DNA from: Bugula neritina
Taxonomy: Eukaryota; Bryozoa; Gymnolaemata; Cheilostomatida; Bugulidae
Direction: 5' to 3'
Length of the DNA: 30,618 nt
NCBI GenBank assembly: GCA_964035545.1
Contig: CAXIUT010000301.1
Location: 1 to 30,618 of the forward strand
Position numbers and translations under genes: made by a program. Within the stretch, counting starts at the first letter, position 1. Every line of letters begins with the position of its first letter. A model generated the notes under the pieces. That model was not told the origin of the DNA, did not search any database, and worked only from the letters and a program-made list of their open reading frames with translations. Shown one piece after another: positions 20,450 to 30,618 of the stretch.

Positions 20450-22282
20450 ATGATCGTAACCAATCAATTCAATAGCAGTCCAACAAAAAATAATACAAAA
20501 AGTCCATCAGAATAGAGATCCAAGACTCCCAACAAAAAAACCTACAACAAATTAGGACAAAGATAAAGCAAAAGTCTAGCTAGAAAATAAGATAAACATG
20601 ATAATGGAATCAACATCATGAGTATGATGTAACCTATTAAATAATGGAATTAAGGTGCCAGGTATTACTATCTAGGAAAAGGAAACAATCACTAAGCAGT
20701 TAGACGAGCTCTATCTCAAAGAAAAAATTTTATATAAGCCAATCACACAGAAGGTATTCTAATGAAATGGACTCAAAATAGCAGTGGCATGAAGTATCAC
20801 AAATTAGGTAAGGAATGCCTTTATTTCAATCATTTTGAATTTCATCGGGAAATAACCAATAAACAAAGATTAGTCTGGAATATGATTAACTTTTGTTAGT
20901 CCAATAAATTAAATGCCTTCAGCTATATTCCAACCACTTATATCATCGATCTAACCACAGGATAAGAAGATATGGCTCTCCATGCATTCTTAAAATTTTA
21001 TAATAGAAATATTCCTGAAGGATATAACGGACAAAAAGTACAATCAATCCTTTTGCCGAAAATAAAAAATATTCCCTACTTTTCAGCACAACAGCTAAGA
21101 AAACGTTCTCAAGGAAATTTTTACTGTAAACCAATATGTCCTAAAACTTTTTTTGGATCAAGTTCAAGCTATCTTTGGATCATTAAACCAGCTTACATGA
21201 ATAGAGGTAGAGGTATTTCTCTTTTTGAAAATTTAGCTGAATTTTAAAAATTAATTTGGCAGTATTATGAAGGGTAGGGACTTGAAGATTATTAAAGTAA
21301 ACCTGGAATCGGAGAGTTATATAGAGTACCTGAAAGTGTGGAGATAGAATAACCTCTAAGTCCTAGTCAGTAAATATAAAATCAACCTTCATAAATAGAA
21401 CCAAGATCACCAACTTCTCCTTTATAATCACCACCTATTTTATCTTCATCATAAAAACCAGAAAAGTCTCCAGAAAATAAAAAAGCTCTAAGAAAAGATT
21501 CAATAAAAATGGAAACTAAAATATAATTAAAATCTGAAAGTAAACCTGAGAATAAACCAGAGTCAAAAATTGAAGAAAAGCCAAATAATCTAAGAGTTTT
21601 AAGCTTTATAGTTCAAAAATATATCTAATGTCCGATGTTGATTCGATAAAGGAAGTTTGATGTACGAGTATGGGCTCTTTTAACTCATAATTATGAAATT
21701 TACTTCTTCAAATAGGGTTATCTTCGTTTCTCATCTCACAAATACACAGCAGATAATCATAAAAACCCTTTCATTCATCTCACTAACAACTCAGTGCAGA
21801 AGCACTCTGCCTAATATGACTAAGAATCAGGTAACCAACTCACTTTATCTGATTTACGTGAATATTTACCATCATAGTAAATATATCAAAAAATCCAGGC
21901 GAAGATAAGATAAATGATATGGCTATCAATGTGTTCTGCAAGAAGAAAAATCAATATAAATGCCAGAAAATAGTGTTTTTAGCTTTTTGGATATGACTTT
22001 ATGATAGATGAATTATACAGGACCTGGCTGATTTAAGTCAATACAAATCCAGCTATTGAGTAAAACAGCAATCTTCTGAAAATGATCATTCCTAGAATGC
22101 TAGATGACATGTTTAAATTGACTTTAGATAGACTCTACAACATGAAATATAAATAAAATAAATAAGAATATCCAGTTACAGGATTCGATGATAGAGAAAA
22201 TATGTGGGAACTATTAGGAGACTTCAAATAGGGTGTTAATTAAAAAACAATGGGGAAAAAGCTGACCTTAGTCCGAAGATGA
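20450..22282 (+). CDS. Tubulin tyrosine ligase-like protein (second TTLL, glycylase-type)
   Basis: 610-aa TTLL enzyme in one uninterrupted frame. It carries YYLGKGNN..V near residue 75 (a motif seen in TTLL3/8-type glycylases), NHFEFHREITNK near 130, IIKPAYMNRGRGI near 243-256, ERKFDVRVWALL near 400, HLTNNSVQKHS near 443, and FELFGYDFMIDE...WLIEVNTNPAIEE near 510-540. A Pro/Ser/Glu-rich insert of about 100 residues interrupts the ATP-grasp domain, like the insert in the paralogue at 1026-2978. Several invariant Glu are TAA or TAG where the paralogue has GAA or GAG: FFKEGY at 21713-21715 and CFELFG at 21980-21982. Substrate is probably axonemal tubulin (inference). The next gene starts 56 bp downstream on the same strand. 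Confidence 0.92.
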
Positions 22283-22338
22283 TAATTTCATTTTATTGGT
22301 TTTAGATTTAATTCAAATTAAATAAAAATTATTCATCT

Positions 22339-25300
22339 ATGAACCCACAAAATATTCAAGCGCACTCTATACCATCCACAGGAAGGAGATAACTCCTATG
22401 GAATGTTAGTTAGCCAGGTGACCCCTATGATATCAAAAAGTAAATAGTTTTATAAGCAGATCTATGATAGCTAAAATGCCAGGAGACAAAAAAATCTTTA
22501 TGGGAGACTATCTAGAAATGGTATGCATGCTTCAGGCAGCCTAAATTTAAAGACTATGTGAGTTTTTGGAAGATTATAAACTTAAGTGATATTTTTATTA
22601 ATGTAGGTTTCGATAAATTGAAAGGAGTACTCTTGACAGGCATTCTTATGAAGTCCAGATTAAAGAGCTTACTCAAAAATTAGCTGATGAAGATTCTTTC
22701 AGATCTGAAAATATAAAATTAGTTGAATTTGTTAAAAGACAACAGGTAAATATCTTATGATTTTAGGCTTAAATTTAACGTCTACAAGGTTATAGTCGAG
22801 ACTCAAGTTCATCAGCAAATGAATACAAGCAGACATATGATCGTAGTTTAGAATTAGTTAATCAACTAAATTCTGAAAATAGTCAATTAAAGATACAGAT
22901 GTAAGATTTGAGAGTTCAAATAATGAATCAAAAGGCTCGATATTAGGCTTTATAAAAGGGAAAAAATAGATAAATAGAATAATTGAAATTAAGTTTTGCC
23001 CAAAATACCAGAATAAGTTATGAAAGTGAAATGAATACACTACGTCTTCAATACGAAGGAGATATAAGGAAATATGATTTAGAAATGAAACGTTTGAAGG
23101 AGTTAAATGATGCTAAAAATGCCTAAATAAATGATCTCATGAACCAAAAAGACTAACTCGTTCGAAGAATAAATGTAGCTGATAACAATGCTGACTTACA
23201 AAGACAAATTTATGAATATTAAAATAAATTTGTATTATTAGGGCAAGAAATAGAAAGACTTAACATTGCTCTTAGATAGTATACCAATAAACTTGAAGAA
23301 GCATAGTTGAAAAAGAGATAATTATAGAGAAATATTGAAAAAAATGAGTTTTAGAAAAGAGATTTTGAAGGTCGATTAAAATCAAATAAGAATGAGATCA
23401 ATCATTTAAGTTAATTAGTGAAGAGATATTAATTTGAATCAAAAAAACTTGGATAAAGTCAAGAAATAATGGTCAGTTTTGAAAATCAAGTAACAAATCT
23501 ACAAAGATAAATAGGATAACTATCTTCAAAGCTAAAATATTAGAGCGACACATCAAGAAGATATAAAGAATAAATAGATAGATTGACTTTCTAAAATAGT
23601 AAATATCGATTATTATAAAAATAAAACTCATAATTAAGAGGACAATCTGATGAACTGATAACTTATCGTAGAAACATAGCATAATATGAAAATAGAATAG
23701 CTATTATTAATCAATAACTATAAAGACTAAAATCAGTTATTAAATCAAAAGATATTGAACTATAAAAGAGTAGAATGCTAATGATATAAAATTAAAGCAA
23801 TAAATCGAAAATAAAGGAACTTTAATTAACCATTGTTAATAAATATTAATATTAAATAAGCAGAATTAAAGCTTAATGTGATCAAAAAATATAAAAGATT
23901 ACTCGTTCAACTGGATCATAGATACAAGGAAAAAGTCAATTCTATTAGAATTAAATATAGAGATTGAAAGAAGCTTTAAGATTAAAGAGTTAAGAAGGAG
24001 ATAGACAAAGACAAAGAATCATTTAATTTGAAACAGTACATAATAGAATGGAATTAGATATATCAAATAAAATAAGAAACTACTAAAATAGTATTGCTAA
24101 TTTAAAAAGATAAAATTAATAACTTTATAACAAACTACAAACATTAGGTTAAACTGATAGAAAAGCATTCTAATTACAAAATAGATTAGTACAGTATTAA
24201 AGATAACTTTAAAGATTAGGACAACTTATTAAAGGAAAAGATTAAGAAATCATAGCTATGAGAAATAGATTAAGATAAACAGAAGGAGCTAGTCAGAGAT
24301 ATTAAACTGATTTCATGAGAAAAGTAGAAGGATATTAACAAAATATCACAACTTTGAGAACTCAAAATGAAGAGTTAAGAAAAAGGTTGAATGACTCAGT
24401 TGGATAAAGAAATATGAAACTATCAGAAGCAGCTCAAGAGATAGAGAGATTAAATATTGCTCTCAAAAGAATGAATTAATAGAAAGTTCAAATGGACCAA
24501 TCAATAAGACAATTGTCTCAAGATCTTAATGTATAAAGACAAAAAGTAGCTAATTTAATTGCTTAAAACTAAGAATTGAGAAAAAGATATAATTAATCTG
24601 AAACTAAATATTCAACTATCTTTAACGATAGCTCTTCTAGATTAAAACAACTTGAAGTTGAAAACTAAAGTTTAAGAAGATAAGTTGGTGAGTCAAAGAT
24701 GTTAATTAGTCGATATGAAGGATAAGTTAGTCGAGTAAGTACAACTACTGGAAGATAAAATGAAGCTTTAAGAAAGCAAATCGGAGAATACTAAGCAAGA
24801 ATAGCTAAGTATGGTATGTAGCTCTAGCGTCTCAATGGAATATTAAAGACCAAGAACGAGTAATGTCTAAAATTATAAACTAATTATCGCAATCTTTACA
24901 CTGATTTATAAAACTTGAAACGATAAAATGAAGAACTAAGAAGAAAGCTACATGAAAATGGAGATTTGAATCGTAAGATATCATAATATGAGGCTAAAAT
25001 AGCTTTACTTTCTCAATAGATATAACGTTTACATATGAATATGAGTGCTTTAGGTCAATAAAATTAAAATCTAAGACGACAGATAAACGATCAAAATAAT
25101 ATAACAAATCAATATTAGAGATAATCAAAACATAGAACAGCAACTTTGGAGCAAAATATTATGAATCTGACAAATTAGAATAATGATTATAAAAGAAGAG
25201 TAAATTAATATGATCTAAGATTATCATAATTGAGTCAAGAAATAGAAAGAGTTAATTTAGCCTATAGAAACAAAACATAATAAAATAATCGATTAGAACA

Positions 25301-27115
25301 AACAGTAAAAATAACATTTGAACAAACTTTAAATCAACTCAAAGGCTAAAATTAAGAATTAAATAGAAAACTTAGAGGAGCAGATGATACAAATAGAAAA
25401 TACTATTAACTATAAAACAGATTAGTCATAATAAATCAATAAAACTAACGTTTAAATCAAAATTTAAGAGAAAAACAAAATTAGATAGCTAAACTTGAAC
25501 AAATATCAAGAAATATGTCAAATGATATATAACTATGGAGACAAAAATATGCCTAATTATAAAATAACTACTCCCAAAAATATTAAATATAAGTTACTAA
25601 TAAATATAATCAATATTAACAAAAAATAGCTTAACTAAGTCATAAAAATGCAGACTACTAAAATAAATTATTAGGAACTATGCAATAAATATAAAGATTA
25701 AACAATGTACTTAGATTGAAAGTTTAAGAATCAGTTCAACTGAATAACAACATCAATGTTATGAATCAATAACTTGAAGAATCTAGAAGAAGACTTAGAT
25801 AATCTTAAAATACAACAGTTCAACAACTAAATAACTTGAAAAATGAAAGAGATGAACTTAATAGAAAATTACAAGAATATTAATTAAGATATAAACAAAA
25901 TGATCAAAAAAATTAAAGAAGAATAGCCTAATATGAAAATAAAATAAGAGTTATCAATCAATAAATATAAAGATTAAGTTAAGTAAACAAAAATAAAAAT
26001 AATTAACTTGAACAAATCAAAAGACAATTCAAGTAATATCAAGATTCAGTTAATATGTAAGTTAAAGGAAATTATAATCAATATTAAACTCAAATTAATA
26101 CTTTAAAAACATAAAATGATTAATATAGAAAAAAACTTAGCTAATATTAAACCAAATTGGTCTTAATTTCTCAAGAAGTTGACAGATTAAATAATCTAAT
26201 CAAAATAAAAACTGAAGAATTAAATAATTTAGGTAGACAACATGAAGAATTAAGAATCAGATGGGAACAAGGTAACTAAGCCATTCATCGCATTTCTGAA
26301 TATTAACTTAAATTGAAACAAATGGCACAATAAAATTAAAGAGTACAAGTAGCATTAAATGGTAAAAATGATGAGCTTAATAATGCAAATAACAGACTCA
26401 GACAAATGCAAGTTGATATTTAGAATTTAAGAAGACAAAATAGTGAGTATTAACATGATTTCAATCACAAAGTATCAACATATGAACAGGGAACAATTCA
26501 ACTAAAAAGATAAAACTAATAATTACTAAGAAAGAAATCATAATATGAAGCCAAAATAGCTCTTCTCAGTCAATAACTGTAAAGACAAAATATTGCACTT
26601 AAAAATAAAAATGATGAATTGCTTAAATTAGCTCAATAATTCGATATTTACAAAAGATCAAAACAAAATTAATATGAGGAAAACTATGTTACATTGCAAC
26701 AAAAATATACTATGTTAGCTAGAGATTATGAAGAAGCCAAAATAGCACTCATCAAGTATGAATAAAGTATCAAAAAATTACATGGATAGTTTGAAAGATT
26801 ACAAGTCATACTAACTCAGTTGAAGTCATAAAGAGATAATTTAATCTAAAAGGTACTTTTCTTACTACTTAGAATCGAGTTCTTAGTGAATAGATTAAAC
26901 GTTTAAACATCTAAAATCAAGATCTTTAAGAACAGACCAAAGACATAAGATTGAGGCTCACTGATGAATCAGCATTGCAGCGAAGAATTACTGAACACAT
27001 GGCTCTGATGGTGATCTTATTTGCTGAGATTGAAACTCTTCGCAAAAGAGTACGTGATAAAGAAAAAGAAGTAGTCGAAGTTCGTAATTCAAGTTTAGCT
27101 CCTCACATGGTTTGA
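22339..27115 (+). CDS. Giant coiled-coil protein with repeated YE.KI..LSQEIERLN motif, 1,564 aa
   Basis: Five exons separated by introns at 22440-22459 (20 nt), 22586-22606 (21), 22746-22766 (21) and 26853-26872 (20). The stop is TGA at 27113-27115. After about 110 N-terminal residues (PGDPYDIKK..MPGDKKIFMGDYLEM) the rest is an almost unbroken coiled coil. Within it a motif of form YE.(K/R)(I/L)..(L/I).QE(I/L)ER(L/V)N recurs about 14 times at irregular spacing, for instance YEAKIALLSQEIERL and YENKIRVINQEIERL. Each is usually followed by NxxLRxKxEEL. Such repeats suggest a long filament or spacer; ciliates have many such cytoskeletal coiled coils (family knowledge), and a basal-body or cortical role is inference. 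Glu is encoded mostly by TAA, so under the standard code this gene is invisible. Confidence 0.9.
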
Positions 27116-27217
27116 TACAGTTGTAATAATGAATTATTTTTTAATAAGAATATGATTATGTTATTAATCAGCTTTAATTTTGATGGTGAATGACTATATA
27201 ATATATTAGTGTTCTAA

Positions 27218-28511
<1,294 letters not shown>

Positions 28512-28653
28512 CATTAGTGGTCTTTCGATGTCAGCTGAGCTGATTTGATTTTTATTGTTATTTGTTGATAATTTGCTTCGATTGAACCTCAGATATTAGG
28601 AAAGAAGTAAGGTAAGAGGCAGTTCTGTTGTGATTATAATAATTTTATTGATT

Positions 28654-29114
28654 ATGGAAAAACCCTACTCGAAAAAGACGACTTCAAATATCTAAAGGTA
28701 TGACTTTCACATTCTTTTCTTTTTCTTTCTTATTCATAACCTAGGGATTAAAAACGACTCACCACTGCTCCTATTCGTGAACGACCCAAATATTCTGAAA
28801 TGTATAAAACTAACAATTTGGAACTACCCATTATTCGAGGAAAAAATGTGATAGGACGATAACCAATAGTAGCCTCTAGAGATTTCAAACGCAGTCAAAT
28901 GGCCAAGCGTTAAGAAGTCGTCAAAATGGAACATGAACACGAATAGACCCATAAAAGACCTCAAACTTCAAAGGGATCAAGAAATACAGCTAAGAAAGAA
29001 TCATAGTACTACGAGGAAGGAGAAGACGATTTAATAATGACTTCGATGCAAGACAAGTTGGAAATGTTCAAAAAAATATCAAAAGAACATGTCTACTCAG
29101 TTAAGCATCCATGA
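28654..29114 (+). CDS. Small hydrophilic hypothetical protein, 137 aa
   Basis: Two exons joined by a 47-nt GT..AG intron (28698-28744), long for this chromosome and carrying an unusually strong pyrimidine tract. Exon 1 encodes only about 14 residues (MEKPYSKKTTSNIE), while exon 2 is open for 370 bp to TGA. The protein is rich in Lys, Arg, Glu and Ser, with no signal peptide or membrane segment; LELPIIRGKNVIG and RDFKRSQMAKREEVVKMEHE are its most distinctive stretches. No family is recognised. Convergent with the MOK gene, 103 bp apart. The ATG and first exon are inferred. Confidence 0.62.
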
Positions 29115-29217
29115 TAGGGTTATAGTTAGTACTATGTCGAGTTATAAACTAGTTTTGAATAAGTAGTCACTGTTATTAGTTAATATAAAGTCAAAGTTAT
29201 AAAACAATGCAGATGAG

Positions 29218-30434
29218 TCAGGGTCCTCTGCGGTTCACTCCTCCCAAATTAACATCGTTAGAAAATTTTTTACTATAAAGAGTTTTTTTGTATGCCTCCA
29301 TTATGTTCGACATGTTTGAATTACCACTTATTTTTGGAAGTACTCCTTATTCTTATGTTTTTTATAAATTGTTTTTAGACCCATAGTTCTTGTGTTTAGA
29401 AAAGGCCTTCTGCTTTACTGAATCATTTTATGCCTATTCGCTTTTTTATTTACTATGATGGCCTGGATGAGGCTGCTTCATTGTAAAGAAAGTAGACCTG
29501 AAGTCTTTATTATTCAGAGAACTAAGATTCTATAGTTGAGTTGTAAATTATGAAAAATAGTCATGTCTAAGAGCATTTTAAGCAGTTATCCGTTCATGAT
29601 GGTCATAGGCTAGTAGTTTAGCAAGAATATCTCTTAAATCATGAGTGCATCCTGAAGGTAAAAACTTGTCTATTCCCATTCCCTTTTTAGTTGGAAAGTT
29701 AATCTACATGTGAGTAGCTTGACTCTTAAAGCGTTATAATACTTCTGTTTTAGGTGTTCCCAGTATATTATGTATTCTATGAATTTGATCTAACTCATCT
29801 TTCCCTGGAAAAAGAGGTTTTTTGGTGATGAGTTCAAAAAGAACACAACCAAATCCCCAAATATCCATTTTTTAATTGTAATAACCATCAGTCATAAGAC
29901 ATTCAGGAGCTCTATACCAGCGTGTAGATATATAATCAGTATATGGAGCAGGAGAATGCTTACCCTTACAAGAACCCAAGTCAGCGAGTTTGACTAGGTT
30001 TCCTTTGATAAGAATATTTTATGGTTTAATATCTCTGTGGAAGATGCCTTTTCGATGCATGTACTATATTGATCGAAGCACTTGAAACATATAGAACTTA
30101 ATTTTTTGGAAGGTTAAAGGATTTTTTTTGTTTTTAAGACACTCGTACATATTCATATCCATGAGTTCGAAGACTAGAGCAAGTTTTCCTAAATTATGAA
30201 GTAGATACCACTGGGTTAGTCGTACAAAGCTTCAATCATTTTGATTATGTTTTAATGGGTTGAAAGGATATTAAGTGCTTGTATTTCTTTAAGTTTTTTG
30301 ACTTTTTCGAGAGAATCAAACTTTTTTTTCATGCACTTAATGGCTACATATTTTCCAGTTTTAAGAGATAGAGCAGTGAAGACTACTGAAAAAGTCCCAC
30401 TACCCTTTTCGAATTCCAATTTGTATTGGTCCAT
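29218..30434 (-). CDS. MOK-like kinase of the RCK/MAK family (ciliary MAPK-related kinase)
   Basis: 398-aa kinase with one 20-nt intron (30189-30208). It follows animal MOK closely: GSGTFSVVF loop, AIKCMKKKFDS, KLKEIQALN, LVFELMDMNMYE, FHRDIKPENIL, SCKGKHSPAPYTDYISTRWYRAPECLMTDGYY, LFPGKDELDQIHRIHNILGTP and HDYF. MOK and its relatives MAK/ICK regulate cilium length and transport (family knowledge). Two oddities are visible. The DFG motif reads DLG (Leu codon at 29977-29979), and the activation loop is T-D-Y rather than T-E-Y. The Glu of KPEN is TAA (30019-30021). The C-terminal 120 residues are basic and Ser/Asn-rich. The start lies 97 bp from the right telomere. Confidence 0.93.
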
Positions 30435-30531
30435 ACCTTTTATAAATAAAAATAATGTACAACTGAACTCATTAATTATTTCATCATCTTAATTATTCAT
30501 TACAAATAACATCATTAACATCAAAAATCAA
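30435..30531. other. Right subtelomere and MOK upstream region
   Basis: These 97 bp of AT-rich sequence between the MOK start and the telomere must contain that gene's promoter and 5' UTR. No repeat or recognisable motif is visible. This is one of the shortest possible subtelomeres and fits the compact chromosomes of some ciliate macronuclei. Confidence 0.6.
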
Positions 30532-30618
30532 GGGGTTGGGGTTGGGGTTGGGGTTGGGGTTGGGGTTGGGGTTGGGGTTGGGGTTGGGGTTGGGGTTGGG
30601 GTTGGGGTTGGGGTTGGG
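30532..30618. repeat. Right telomere, (GGGGTT)n
   Basis: 87 bp of perfect GGGGTT hexamers run to the last base of the window, G-rich strand 3'-outward. The array is the mirror of the left end and identical in unit to the internal array at 9809-9879. Confidence 0.98.

Overview
The window is a complete, telomere-capped linear chromosome of a ciliate macronucleus. It starts with a CCCCAA array (1-75), ends with a GGGGTT array (30532-30618), is visibly AT-rich, and carries 18 tightly packed genes interrupted by minute GT..AG introns, most often exactly 20 nt. TGA is the only stop. In-frame TAA and TAG fall on invariant glutamates of conserved families: ALDH7 FGG-E-K, TTLL WLI-E-VN, Aurora R-E-IKIQS and MOK KP-E-N. 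The two TTLL paralogues here swap GAA/TAG and GAG/TAG at equivalent positions. TAA/TAG are therefore read as Glu, not Gln. That is the peritrich nuclear code (NCBI table 30), so the likely source is a peritrich such as a Vorticella, Carchesium or Epistylis relative (inference). All gene models below use this code.

Layout, left to right. Left telomere and subtelomere; RNase T2 (+); TTLL tubulin ligase (-); unknown protein (-); RhoGEF DH-PH-FERM protein (-); a 308-bp divergent spacer with a repeated 12-bp element; unknown basic protein (+); mitochondrial ALDH7/antiquitin (+). Next comes an internal block of 71 bp of perfect telomere repeat (9809-9879), lying in the 3' end of a convergent coiled-coil gene (-). 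Then a MORN protein (-), a TRIM37-like RING/B-box/MATH ubiquitin ligase (+), an acidic coiled-coil protein (-), a ULK-like kinase (-), an unknown protein (+), a mitochondrial GrpE with a His-rich extension (+), a second TTLL (+), a 1,564-residue coiled-coil protein with a recurring motif (+), an Aurora-like kinase (+), a small unknown (+), and a MOK/RCK-family kinase (-) that starts 97 bp from the right telomere.

Many of the genes point to cilia, basal bodies and cytoskeleton: two TTLLs, Aurora-like, MOK and ULK-like kinases, TRIM37-like, MORN, RhoGEF and three long coiled coils. The RNase T2, ALDH7 and GrpE genes are metabolic or organellar. Intergenic gaps are 2-308 bp.

The most striking items are the TAA/TAG=Glu code, provable from the window itself; the internal telomere array, which would cap 1-9879 as an independent 6-gene chromosome; the 17-29 nt introns; the DH-PH-FERM architecture; and the His-rich GrpE. 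No tRNA, rRNA, CRISPR or transposase was seen.
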